Assembly: GCA_001931905.2 (NCBI GenBank)
Contig: MSJI02000552.1
Span: 1-64,000 of the forward strand
Direction: 5' to 3'
From: Cladosporium sp. IMV 00045
Lineage: Eukaryota; Ascomycota; Dothideomycetes; Cladosporiales; Cladosporiaceae
DNA length: 64,000 nucleotides
The notes under the pieces are model-generated. The model did no database searches, was not told where the DNA came from, and was given only the letters and a program-made list of their open reading frames with translations. Within the stretch, counting starts at the first letter, position 1; each line of letters begins with the position of its first letter. Of this stretch, positions 42,955-52,898 are shown piece after piece. Position numbers and translations under genes: made by a program.

Positions 42955-44256
42955 ATGCCACCCATACACCTCGCCGCTATCGAGCCCACAATGGCTTCCC
43001 TCACCACCCGTCGCGCCCTGTCCCGCCGCTCAGTCGCCGCCCTCCAAAACTCCCGCCACGCCCTCCTCCAACACCAGCAACGCACCTTCACCTCGCAAAA
43101 CAATGGCCCCGCCACCGGCCTGGGAGACAGCATCTTCCGCTCGGCATCCAACGCCACCGGCCCTCCCAACACTTACTTCCAACGCTCCAGCCTCCCCGCC
43201 AACACCGTCGTCAAGTTCGTCCCGCAGCAGACGGCCTGGATCGTCGAGCGCATGGGACGCTTCAGCCGCGTGCTCGAGCCCGGCCTCGCCGTCCTCGTCC
43301 CCATCATCGACCGCATCGCCTACGTCAAATCGCTCAAAGAAAACGCCATGGAAATCCCCTCCCAGAGCGCCATCACCGCCGACAACGTCACGCTCGAGCT
43401 CGACGGCGTCCTGTACACCCGCGTCTTCGACCCCTTCAAGGCCTCCTACGGCGTCGAGGACGCCGACTACGCCATCTCCCAGCTCGCGCAGACCACCATG
43501 CGCTCCGAAATCGGCCAGCTGACCCTCGACCACGTACTGAAGGAGCGCGCCGCCCTCAACACCAACATCACGCAGGCCATCAACGAGGCCGCCGCCGACT
43601 GGGGCGTGCGCTGCCTGCGCTACGAGATCCGCGACATCCATGCGCCCGCGCCGGTGGTCGAAGCCATGCACCGCCAAGTGACGGCCGAGCGCAGCAAGCG
43701 CGCCGAAATCCTCGAGAGTGAAGGCCAGAGGCAGAGTGCGATCAACATCGCCGAGGGCCGCAAGCAGAGCGTCATCCTCGCCTCCGAAGCGCTCAAATCC
43801 GAACAAATCAACACCGCCGCCGGTGAGGCCGAGGCGATCCAGCTGAAAGCCAGCGCGACGGCGCGCGGCATCGACGCCGTCGCGGACTCGATCCAGAAGG
43901 GCGGCGAGAGCGCGCAGGGCGCGCTCAGCCTGCGCGTCGCGGAGCAGTACGTCGACGCCTTCGGCCGCTTGGCCAAGGAGGGCACGTCCGTCGTCGTGCC
44001 TGGGAATGTGGGCGATATGGGCCAGATGATCGCGACGGCTATGGGCGTGTACAAGACTGTTGGAGGGCAGGGTGGGGCGAAGACGACGGCGGGGAAACTT
44101 GTTGAGGGCGGGAAAGAGGCGAGCGAGCAGTTGAGTGGTAACAAGAGTGAAGGTGCGGCGGAATCGGGGAGCTCGGGCTCGGGGTCTGGCAGCGTGACGG
44201 GCGATGTGGCGAAGAGTGTGCTGGAGAGCTTTGAGAAGACGAAGGAGAGGCATTGA
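42955..44256 (+). CDS. mitochondrial stomatin-like protein 2 (SPFH family)
   Basis: Single exon, 433 residues. Residues 1-50 are Arg/Ser/Ala-rich without acids after Met13 (MASLTTRRALSRRSVAALQ), a matrix-targeting presequence; the ATG of Met13 (42991) may be the main start. The SPFH/band-7 core begins near residue 85 (FVPQQTAWIVERMGRFSRVLEPG) and includes VPIIDRIAYVKSLKE, ITADNVTLELDGVLYTRV and GVRCLRYEIRDI. The helical segment ERSKRAEILESEGQRQS is the conserved coiled-coil. SLP2-type proteins scaffold cardiolipin-rich inner-membrane domains and associate with prohibitins and proteases. The C-terminal tail (from about 385) is Gly/Ser-rich and ends in a Lys/Glu helix. Codon use is strongly C-ending, so the antisense strand is also open, which is not a gene. 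Confidence 0.92.
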   Translation: MPPIHLAAIEPTMASLTTRRALSRRSVAALQNSRHALLQHQQRTFTSQNNGPATGLGDSIFRSASNATGPPNTYFQRSSLPANTVVKFVPQQTAWIVERMGRFSRVLEPGLAVLVPIIDRIAYVKSLKENAMEIPSQSAITADNVTLELDGVLYTRVFDPFKASYGVEDADYAISQLAQTTMRSEIGQLTLDHVLKERAALNTNITQAINEAAADWGVRCLRYEIRDIHAPAPVVEAMHRQVTAERSKRAEILESEGQRQSAINIAEGRKQSVILASEALKSEQINTAAGEAEAIQLKASATARGIDAVADSIQKGGESAQGALSLRVAEQYVDAFGRLAKEGTSVVVPGNVGDMGQMIATAMGVYKTVGGQGGAKTTAGKLVEGGKEASEQLSGNKSEGAAESGSSGSGSGSVTGDVAKSVLESFEKTKERH

Positions 44257-45873
44257 TTTGAGAAGAAGATTGAAAAGAGAGAAGGAATGCGAGGTCTGGG
44301 AAGAGGCTGGTTGACACAAGAACGAAAGATGTGTAATAAACAGCAAAGGGAAAGCATAAGGAGGAGGATGTTGGGGGAAAAAATGCGATTCCCCAATGTC
44401 CCCATCTCGGTCTATCGAAAAAGCCCAGCGCGAATCACCATTGTCGTATGTCTCTGCTCTGCGAGTGAGAGGGCGAAGGGGGAACAGGGACAAGGGGGAA
44501 GCGACGCCTCACTTTGAACGAACTTACCGTGGACATCGATATCCTCTTGTTGGAGTGACAGCTAGGTCGAGGATCGAGGAAGAAGCTCTCCTCCGTTTTT
44601 TTTTTTTTTTTTTTTTNNNNNNNNNNNNNNNNNNNNTTTTTTTTTTTCTCCCCTTTTCTATGTATGTAATAAGCTCCTCTCTCTCTCGTGTTGGAGATCC
44701 GGAAAGAGACGGATTACATTGAAGAAGAATGCAAGTCCGTTCGATCGGCAACTGACCAGTTGCCTTTTCTCTTCCATAGAGGTTCAAGGAGGATGAAGGG
44801 GGGGATTTGTATGTATGTATCATTACCGCCCAAGGCTTTCCTCAACTTATCAAAACAAAGTATCGAAAAGAAAAAAAAAAAGAAAAAAATAAACCATGCA
44901 ATTCCAAAGAAATCGATTCGTTCCCAATATCATGTTCACTCAACTTGGTCGATCGATCAATCATCACTCATCCAATCCGCAGGCGATGAGAACTATGTCG
45001 GCGAAGACGAAGGAAAGACATCGTTATCATCATCAACAGCACCACATCACATCAGACTCGAAATTTCTTGAGAGTTTTCGAATTGAAGTGTAAACTACGT
45101 CGCCAAAAGGGCCACCTTCTTTCACCTCTCCCATGTCAATTGCATACCGTCGTTCAGCATTCAGAAAGGAAAAGGTAAAAGCAAAGCCTCCCGCTCCATA
45201 CCCCGCTTGTGCAAGGTCTTCAATCGTCGTCATCATTGTCGTGGGGGGTTCGTGATCTAGAATGAAAAGCATTCGGGCCTTCCGCAGGGAAAGGAAAGGA
45301 AAAGGAAAAGGAAAACCAGGGGAATTGAGGGAAAGAAAAAAATAAAGCAAGACAAACTGGATTTCCTTCGCCGGAACAACCGCAATGGCAAGGCCAAACT
45401 TGGGAGAAATCCAGCTCAATCCAGCTAGAAAAAAGGAGAAAGGTGAAATGCTCCGTTTGTTTCGTGTCGTGATGTGATGTGACGTGGTTCGGTGTATTGT
45501 AGGGTCATGGTTCTCGTTCGATCGTGGTGTTGGGGGAATGGGAATCCGTAATGAGCATGCTTCGCTTCGATTCGCTGAGTCGCTCATGCTTGGTGGGCAA
45601 GGGGAGGGGTGCGGACAGAGAGGCTGAAAAGTGAGAAAAGAAACCAAGTGTCCGGGGTAGAGGCTCGTCGAGAGCTCAAGACGTGAAGATTTCGTGGTTG
45701 GGCCGTGGGCGAAGGAAAATGTCGTAGAGGTCATTTGCGTCGTGTCTGATGTAGGGCATGCAATCGTAAGGTCGAGTCGAAAAGAGGCAACGTCGAGACT
45801 CGATCAAAGTTCTGACAGGAGCTCAAATGCGAGCGCCTCTCAAATACTCATACCAGGAGTTGCGTCGGCGTTG
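44257..45873. other. convergent intergenic region
   Basis: A 1.6-kb gap between the 3' ends of the stomatin-like and DUF3824-type genes. It contains the poly-T/N gap, an A-rich run at 44866-44890 and a GGAAA-rich run near 45290-45320. No gene is supported. Confidence 0.45.
44596..44647. other. assembly gap inside a poly-T tract
   Basis: Twenty-one T, then 20 N (44617-44636), then 11 T. The true length of the tract is unknown, and a round 20-N gap suggests scaffolding or tract collapse. Confidence 0.95.
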
Positions 45874-47963
45874 CTAGTACCGCTGATCGTTCCTGTACGG
45901 CGTCGAAGCGTAGGGATTGCCGCTGTTGTCTGGCGGTGGCGGTTGGGGAGGTCCTTGCGGAGCATACATTGACATTGGCATGCCTGACATGCCGCCAGAC
46001 ATCATGGGCATACCGCCACCTTGCTGCAGCATCATTTGCGGGTTTTGAGCCATCAGTTGCATCATGCGCTCTTCGCGGTCCGCTTCCTCCTTGCGTTTCT
46101 TTGCTTCGACACGCTTGCGACGTTCGCGCTTGCGTTGCTCGATTTGTTTGATTTCGCGTCTGTGAAGAGATTTTAGTCGACGGTCGTGGCGATGGCGGGC
46201 TGATGTTAGTCAAGCAATCCCACATACCTCTGTTCGTTCATTCCTTTCCACTCTGAGAACGCTCCCTTGATACCTAGCGCGGCAATACCGACCGCTGCAG
46301 CATCCTGAACCCATGCCTTTGTTTGTTTTTTGCGCGCCTCCTCTGGTGTCATTTCGCCTTCTGCGACCAGACGGTGGCGCTTTTCGTGTGCTTCCATTGA
46401 TGAATAAATACCGTGTGCCGCATGAATCGTCGCAATCGAAGCCAAACCAGCTGTCAAAAACTCCTTCCCGCGCATCCGTTTCCTCTTGTTTTCCATGTCG
46501 GTGGTACTACTACTGTCACTCAGACTGGCTTCTTTACCGGTCTCGTTCTTGCCACCCACGCCTGCGACGCCGAGGCCGGCGCCACCGGCCGCTCCGCGAG
46601 TGAGCGCGCCGTGTGGGACGTAGTCGTTATTAGTATCGCGAGTATCTTGAATCTCGCGACGGCGCCCGGTAGCGGGATTCTGGCGAGTAGTCCCGCCGGT
46701 ATCTGAACGTGGTGAGCGACGTCGGTCTCGGCGACGGGTGCGGGAGGGCACGTACGAATCTGCAGATGAGGAGGAAGGCGAGCGTCGCCTGCGGGATTTG
46801 GAACGCACTCGGTCGTAGGCTGCTTTTCCTGCTGCAGCGAGGGCTCCACCGGCAACTAGGCCTTTGATACCACCATGTCCTCCGCCTTCCTTGTCGTCGG
46901 CACTGCCGGCCCTGCCTCGGGACTGCGAGCGACCCCTGAACCTATCAATGATGCTGCGTGATCGACCGCGGATGCCACCACGGTTTCTTGAACGACCGGA
47001 GCGACCTGAACGGAAGCTGTCGGGAGAACCAGGACGGCTGTCGGCGTTCCTCCCCCTAGACTTGGAACGTGGGCCATTGGCAAGACGGTTTGCTGCTAGA
47101 CCACCAACGACAGCCTCGGCGAGATGACGCTTGCTCTTCTCGTCCGGGTTGCGGTCGAGGAACTTGTCAATACCACCAGCACCAATGGCAGCAGTGGCAA
47201 TGCGCTTTCCTCTGTCGCCAGTCCAGGGGCCAGGCTCCTTGCGAGAACGGAAGGCTTCGACAGCACCGGCGATGACAGCGGCCTGCGCTGCCTGTGCCCA
47301 CTGACGTTCGGTTTGATTCTTCTTGGGACCACGGTCTCTGCTGCGGGAGCGAGAGCTGGAAGACGATCCGCGTCTACGGCGAGACTTGGACCTGGTAGAA
47401 CGAGAACGAACATCGGATTTATCGCCCTTGCCGGTCACGGCTGCCGCGACGCCACCAAGCCCGAGGGCTTTGATGGCATCTTCGAGGCCAGACTTGCGGC
47501 GCTCAGGCTTCTCACGTCGTGGCGGCGACCTGGAGTACTCTGAATCGTAGTCGCGGTCGTCCCTCCTGTGGTCGCGACGGTGACGGCCGCCGCGTCCAGC
47601 AGCGTACCCTGCAGCGCCGGCGGCAGCCGGAGCGCCGTAATCGGTGTACTTGTCGCTGTAGTCGTCGTAGTCACGATCCCTGCGGCTGGCGGTGCTCCTG
47701 GCACGGCGCGGGGCAGAGGAGTATTCATCGTCGTAGTTGCGAGATCTGCGATAGTCACGGGCAGCTGGCGGAGGGAATTCGCGAGGAATGTCTTCGATGC
47801 TGTCGTCGCGGCCGCGGAAGACGAGATCGCGCGGGCCTGCGCCTTTGCCGCGTTCAATGTAGGTTTCCTCGCGCATGAAGTCGGGCTCGTCGCGGTCACG
47901 CTGGCGGGTGCGAGTTGTGCGGTAGCGGCGAGGCTCGTCGTAGTCATCGTTGTAGGCTGACAT
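45874..47963 (-). CDS. Arg/Ser-rich DUF3824-type protein
   Basis: Two exons, 47963-46228 and 46159-45874, encode 673 residues. The N-terminal 170 residues are Arg/Asp/Tyr-rich (RDRDYDDYSDKYTDYG). Then a short helix EDAIKALGLGGVAAAV, RS-type runs (RSRSTRSKSRRRRGSSSSS), and Ala/Gly-rich helices such as QAAQAAVIAGAVEAF and KRIATAAIGAGGIDKFLDR alternate with further RS blocks; this alternation is what I know from fungal DUF3824 proteins. A region with LTAGLASIATIHAAHGIYSS precedes a Lys/Arg/Glu coiled coil that crosses the intron. The C-terminus is Met/Gly/Pro-rich (MSGGMSGMPMSMY, QPPPPDN). The composition suggests a scaffold or RNA-associated protein; no catalytic domain is visible and the role is unknown. 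Confidence 0.82.
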
Positions 47964-49910
47964 GACGAAGGTTGGGCGGTCGATGCCGCGGGGTAATGAG
48001 TGGGTGGGGGGATCGATAAAAAGAGGTTGACGGTGAGTAGGTGGGGAGATGAGTGGTGAGTAAAGAGAAGAAGGATAGTCGCAAGTGGGATTGGAGTTGA
48101 GGTCGAGAGTTGATGGAGAGAGTTTAGAGTTGTGAGTGACGGGAGGGCAGAAGGTTCGCGGCGTGCCTGCCCCGCCAAATGAAGGTGACAGAGCGAGAGA
48201 GGCTTACGGCACGTCAGGCTTCACTCGACGCCCACTTTGCTGCCACCACTTCTCTGCCAGTCTGCTCTGTTCAAAGGCCCAGGTTGTGCACTAGACGAGG
48301 CTGAGACGGGGATGACGTATGGTTCTTCTCGTTTCACGCCAACGTCTGTGCAGTGTAGGGCGAATAACGGGCGATTTCGTGCATGTGCTGATGTGCGAGT
48401 AGCCTTGTAGCGTGTGGCTGGCGCTGCTGCGGAGAATGCTCGCGATCGCTGCGGTGGGGTGATGTTGGGTGTTGGGCAGCCTCGGGCAGGAATGTGATGG
48501 GCCTGAGGGGATGGGGATTGACTCTTATTGGGAGAGAAGAATGGCGATGGAAGAAAAGGCAGAATCGAGGCGAAAGGGAGATGGCTGGGAAATGGCATCA
48601 CTTTCTCCCACTCGTCTTCTTCTTCCCATTCCTTGATCAGGCGACGGGGCGAAGACCGCATCGCTGGCAGTGCAATGACGGCAACCTGCATGAACCACTT
48701 ACCAACATCCTCGATTCTGCCCGATCCCACGATCACTTCAAGTTCTCTTCTCCAAGATTCACGTGATACTCTTCTCCTTTTATTGTTTGCTCTCTACTTC
48801 ATTTCTATGCCGCACTACTGTTGCAACAACAGACATCACAACAAACAACCCTTTCTTCAGGCTAATCCAGATCAGGACAAGCCCGGTTCATCCGCCTCGC
48901 CCGCAGTGCTTGTTCCTCAAGTGACTTTACTAGCCCAGGAACAACCTCTGCTCGCACCCGTGGTTTGCATCACCAATCAATCTTGTCAGCTTCTATCTGG
49001 TTTTGAAGGCGGAACAAGACGGGTGTTTCAGGGGACTGTACTAATCGCTCTGACTGCCCATGGATTTACACTCTCCGACCTTTGCTCAATCTGCGTGACT
49101 CATGCTATTATATCATCCAGGTCGTTCTCGAATGTTTACAACCTCTAATCGAAGAAGTTGCATTTGATGAATCCATCATTAAATCGGCTGGCAATGGTAC
49201 ACGCAGACATTCGCCCATCAAAGCGTGATCCAAGACCAACCCTACAGTAAGCTAGGTGCTTCTATGGATTGGCTAGAGAAGAGAAGAAGTCTGCTATCAT
49301 CGAGCTTACCTACAATGTGATAAAACAAGGCAACGAACCAGAAAGCACGCATTTCCATGGCGATCGCAGTAGCACATCGCGGATTTTGAAACAGTTGTCC
49401 CCCGAGTACAGAATCAGATTGGGCCAACATTCCGCGACTATCAATCTTGACCGATGAGCTGCGGCTAGATCGACGTCGACGCTTCAAACACTTCATTGAC
49501 ATCGAGTCGCTTCACTTCAGCTCCGAATGCAACCGACATGTCTCTCCACTCTCTTAGCAACCCACCAAAGAACCAAACACACAAATGCACAGCGATGATC
49601 TGTCCTCGCCGATCATTGACACCAGACTCCATCCACAGCGCCTGAACCCCGACATCAGTTTTCGAACGCCTGTATTCTATCAGCCAACAAGGCAAATCAA
49701 TACCCAACCATTCCTTCCCGCAAATGGAAAAATGCAAGTGCAGCTTCATTTCGAATCCCCAATACTCCACGATCACTCGTGACCAGTCCAATGATACACA
49801 ACCACAATCCCCTCCAATCCAGTCTCAGGAGACAGAGAGAGCCCCATCCATCCCAACAACGCAGTTTTCCGCCCGAAAAAAACACCTCCCGCCTCCCTTC
49901 CAGATCTCTC
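47964..49910. other. gene-poor region with one doubtful frame
   Basis: Nearly 2 kb upstream of the DUF3824-type gene. A long minus frame at 48221-48736 starts with GTG and is low-complexity. Apart from the doubtful frame at 49465-49749, listed separately, nothing is gene-like. The left part is presumably promoter and leader. Confidence 0.4.
49465..49749 (-). CDS. doubtful 94-residue protein or gene fragment
   Basis: The frame from ATG 49749 has protein-like composition (FSICGKEWLGIDLPCWLIEY, then HLCVWFFGGLLREWRDM). The same frame stays open upstream to 49791 without another ATG. There is no recognised family and no clear upstream splice partner. It could be a fragment of a lost gene. Its stop is about 160 bp below the end of the next minus-strand gene's region, so a 3' UTR origin is also possible. 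Confidence 0.25.
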   Translation of the reverse strand: MKLHLHFSICGKEWLGIDLPCWLIEYRRSKTDVGVQALWMESGVNDRRGQIIAVHLCVWFFGGLLREWRDMSVAFGAEVKRLDVNEVFEASTSI

Positions 49911-50328
49911 TCACATCAAACCCCCATACTCCTTCCCCTCCTCGACCTGCTCCTCGTCTTTCTTCATGTAATCCTTGAATTTCTCCTACTCGAAAACCAA
50001 ATCAGCTCGGTACGACGAACCCACAATCTGTCCCGTCCCACCACAAGACCCAAAAACGCTAAGTAAAGTAGAGTCATACCTTCTCGCTCTCCTTGTGCTC
50101 CTGTCCCTGCTGCGCAGCAGAGCCGCCTGTGGGTTCTTCAGACGAGGCTTCGTGCTCTTTGTCGCCGTCTTTGGAGTGGTGGAAGAGTTTGTCCACGAGG
50201 CCGTGTTTGTGCTCTTCTGGGGCATGGTGTTAGTCGTGAGTGGCCAGGGTACATGTAGGTAGGCAGGTAGGGTGGGAGCGGGATGGAGACAATGTTGTTG
50301 GGGAAAGGGCAAAAGTACCTCCAGACAT
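49911..50328 (-). CDS. small hydrophilic protein, 73 residues
   Basis: Three exons too short to show up as a long frame: 50328-50319 (10 bases), 50216-50080 and 49985-49911. Introns have GTAC/GTAT donors, a GACTAAC branch site in the first, and CAG/TAG acceptors; phases agree and the frame ends in TGA. The product opens MSGEEHKHGLVDKLFHHSKD, continues with Glu/Ser/Gly/Gln-rich sequence, and ends in a charged helix with KEKFKDYMKKDEEQ and EEGKEYGGLM. There are no hydrophobic segments. The composition resembles small LEA- or hydrophilin-like stress proteins, but that is by composition only. Confidence 0.6.
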
Positions 50329-50976
50329 GTTGATTCTTGATGCTTGACGGTCTGGGGAATGGGTAGGTCGGTGATACTGTTGCTTATTCAAATAGGAAAA
50401 ACGGACGAGACGATATAATGGGCAGACAAAGGTAGAGCTCCAACGCCAGCTCTGCGCGGGAATACGTTTAGCTATATATCTACCTATATTTGTACCCAGG
50501 ACGCCAGCAGAGTTCATCCTCTGACGTCTCATTGAAAGACATCAACATCATCGCTCTGCCCTTCGCACCGTAAGCTATCCGCATGAGCCGAGCTGCATGC
50601 CATCCTTGATGGGATTAAGCTTTGTGACGATCGAAAGTCTGGAGAGCCGTGTACATGTAGCAGCTTACTACCCTCAATATTTCATTATTGTTTGTGCGAT
50701 CTGAAATGAGATGGAGAGATTGATTGGAGCTTATCACAGACAGAACCACAGAAAAAAAGGTCAGCGAATTATACCTCCTAATTTTTGTCGGGTTTCCAAC
50801 GGGGAAGAGATTTGAGGGCCTTTGAACAACGTTATCTGCAATGAGCGGAACTGCGCTTCTCTCTGGAAAAGAACATCCGCAAGATCTTGAAATTCTTTTT
50901 GTCGTCTAACAGCAATATAACTAAAGTCATCACGCTTCCACGCCATCTGCGCATTATTCCAACTCCTAGTCCTCGC
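50329..50976. other. intergenic region
   Basis: A 648-bp gap between GCV1 and the small hydrophilic gene. A 61-codon ATG frame at 50761-50946 lies just after the GCV1 stop and is probably chance sequence in the 3' UTR. Confidence 0.4.
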
Positions 50977-52425
50977 TTAACCAGGCGTCAAACCAGCCTT
51001 GAAGTACTTACTCGGAACGAACGGCATCTTCGTAACAACCGCCTTCCTCGGCTTGCCACGCACCAAAACCTGCAACTCCGTGCCCGACTTGTGCTGGCCG
51101 TCTTTCACGTACGCCATGGCGATGTTCTGGCGCATGGTCGGGCTGGGACAGCCGGATGTGACCTTACCGATAACATTCCTGTCCGCGTCTAAGATTTCTG
51201 CACCCTCGCGCGCCGGTGCGCCTTCGACCACCAAGCCTACGCGACGGCGCTGCACGCCCGCGCCGCCTTTGGAGCGCGGCGTCAGTTGCGGGACGATGGT
51301 TTCGGCACCGTTAAAGCCGGAGCCTTCGGTCGAGCGGCGGTTTTTGGGGATGATCCAGCTGAGGCCCGCTTCGACGGGTGTGGTCGTGTCATCGAGATCG
51401 TGCCCGTACAGACACATGCCGGCTTCCAGGCGCAGAGAGTCGCGGGCACCCAAGCCGGCGAAGCGGAGTCTGTCCGTGCCGCCGACTTGGAGCAGGGCTT
51501 CGGTTACGGAGACGGTTTGCGAAGGGTGGATGGACAGCTCGAAGCCGTCTTCGCCGGTGTAGCCTCCACGTGCGGCGACGATGGGCAGGCTCTCGCCGTC
51601 GGGGAGGTTCAGAGTGATGTGTCGGGATTCGCCGAAGTACCATTTGTCCAAATTGACTTTGCAGGCTGGGGAGAGGGCGGACTTGAGGATGTCCTTGGAC
51701 ATCGGGCCTTGGAGGGCGATCAGACCGTAGGGCTTCGAGTCGGCTTGGAGGTGGCGGAATGTGACGACGGGGTTAACAGTATTGTCCCAATTGGCGAGAG
51801 CCTTGTTGAGGAATTCGTGATCCTTCGTGCGGCATCCGGCGTTCAAGACGACGTAGAAAAGCTCTTTCTCAAGACGAGTGACGATGCAGTCGTCGACAAT
51901 GCCGCCGGTGACTGGGTGCAAGAGAGCGCTGAGGGTAGAGCTGCCAGGTTCGAGGGCTTTAACTCCAGCGGGAGTGATAGATTCGAGAAACTCGGCAGCA
52001 CCGGGACCCTCGACGTGATATTGTACCATGTGGCCGACGTCGAAGATGGAAGCCTTTTCGCGAGTCCACTTGTGGCTCTCGCCGACGCCGAGATCGCTGT
52101 ACGACACGGGCATGTGGTAGCCACCAAAGGGAACCATCTTCGCGCCGTGCTTCAGGTGCAAGTCATACAAATCGGTCTTTCCCAAATTGCTGTCATCGTA
52201 GAGAGTGGGCGAGGGAGTAATCTCATTGCTCTGGTGGCGGACCTGCTGGCGGAAGGGCATGCGTGGGGTAGGACGCTCAATGGCCTTTGCCGGGCTCGGT
52301 CGCGAGGCGCATACGGATGTCGGTCTTGCCGTCGCAGTGACAAGGCTTCTTCTAAATGTGTTGGCGAGTCTTGCTTCGCGCGCCAGCGGCCTCAACGGCC
52401 TCATTGCCGCTCTGGAAACAGACAT
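50977..52425 (-). CDS. GCV1: aminomethyltransferase, glycine cleavage T-protein
   Basis: Single-exon gene of 482 residues. T-protein takes the aminomethyl group from lipoylated H-protein to tetrahydrofolate, giving 5,10-methylene-THF and ammonia, in the mitochondrial matrix. The first 65 residues are rich in Arg, Ser and Ala with almost no acids (MSVSRAAMRPLRPLAREARL), a targeting presequence. The mature part shows HGAKMVPFGGYHMPVSY, REKASIFDVGHM, GGIVDDCIVTR, LIALQGPMS, RGGYTGEDGFELS and GARDSLRLEAGMCLYGHDL, the folate-binding GcvT signatures. The C-terminal barrel includes GKVTSGCPSPTMRQNIAMAY. Length is slightly above yeast Gcv1 owing to the long presequence. It is divergent from VMA5 across 473 bp. 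Confidence 0.95.
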   Translation of the reverse strand: MSVSRAAMRPLRPLAREARLANTFRRSLVTATARPTSVCASRPSPAKAIERPTPRMPFRQQVRHQSNEITPSPTLYDDSNLGKTDLYDLHLKHGAKMVPFGGYHMPVSYSDLGVGESHKWTREKASIFDVGHMVQYHVEGPGAAEFLESITPAGVKALEPGSSTLSALLHPVTGGIVDDCIVTRLEKELFYVVLNAGCRTKDHEFLNKALANWDNTVNPVVTFRHLQADSKPYGLIALQGPMSKDILKSALSPACKVNLDKWYFGESRHITLNLPDGESLPIVAARGGYTGEDGFELSIHPSQTVSVTEALLQVGGTDRLRFAGLGARDSLRLEAGMCLYGHDLDDTTTPVEAGLSWIIPKNRRSTEGSGFNGAETIVPQLTPRSKGGAGVQRRRVGLVVEGAPAREGAEILDADRNVIGKVTSGCPSPTMRQNIAMAYVKDGQHKSGTELQVLVRGKPRKAVVTKMPFVPSKYFKAGLTPG

Positions 52426-52898
52426 TGCGAGAGCTCTAGATAAGCCAGGTCAATGAGTGTGGAGATGCGGGAATCACTCCCTCGGATGGTCAATGGAGGA
52501 TCTTTGGATTGAGGTGTTGTGAGAGAGTTTTGCACAGTCAGATGAATCAAGAAGAAAAGGAAGAGAAGGTTTTGCAAGGCAAATAGCCGTTGTTACTTAC
52601 AGGGCGCGAGCGAGTACAAATGGACCAGGACATACCACCACTCGGTTTAGAAGGTGGAAACAGCCCCGGGCCCGAGCTTGCTCCTCCCCACGTCACCTTC
52701 GCCTCTAGTCCGCCCTTCGCCTGGCTCTGGCTCAGGTCGTGGAAGCTACAGCCAGATCGAGGCAAGACAAGACATCCAAACTCCCATACATCGCTGCTGC
52801 TGCTCCACCCAAGCGCTCACCACCCACCCACCGCCGCACCCGCTATCAGAACCGCTACCCACCGCCCTCCCCTCCCCCCCTGTTCTCCCTTCTCCGCC
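52426..52898. promoter_or_regulatory. shared divergent promoter of GCV1 and VMA5
   Basis: A 473-bp region between two divergent housekeeping starts. The VMA5 side is C-rich with CCACC and CCCTCC words; no TATA box is evident. Confidence 0.45.

Noticed and set aside
43030..44493. 487-codon open frame on the minus strand over the stomatin-like gene
   Set aside because: It is the mirror of strong C-ending codon bias in the real gene, and its translation is low-complexity Gly/Asp/Val sequence.
47435..48178. Minus-strand Thr/Ser-rich frame overlapping the start of the DUF3824-type gene
   Set aside because: It is a shifted reading of RS-type repetitive sequence in the true frame.
48221..48736. 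171-codon minus frame upstream of the DUF3824-type gene
   Set aside because: It starts with GTG, is Pro/Ser-biased and lies where the leader of that gene should be.
50761..50946. 61-codon ATG frame after the GCV1 stop
   Set aside because: It is short, without family, and positioned as 3' UTR; chance is the simpler explanation.
51286..52443. 385-codon plus-strand frame opposite GCV1
   Set aside because: It is antisense to a clear GcvT gene and has no recognisable domain.
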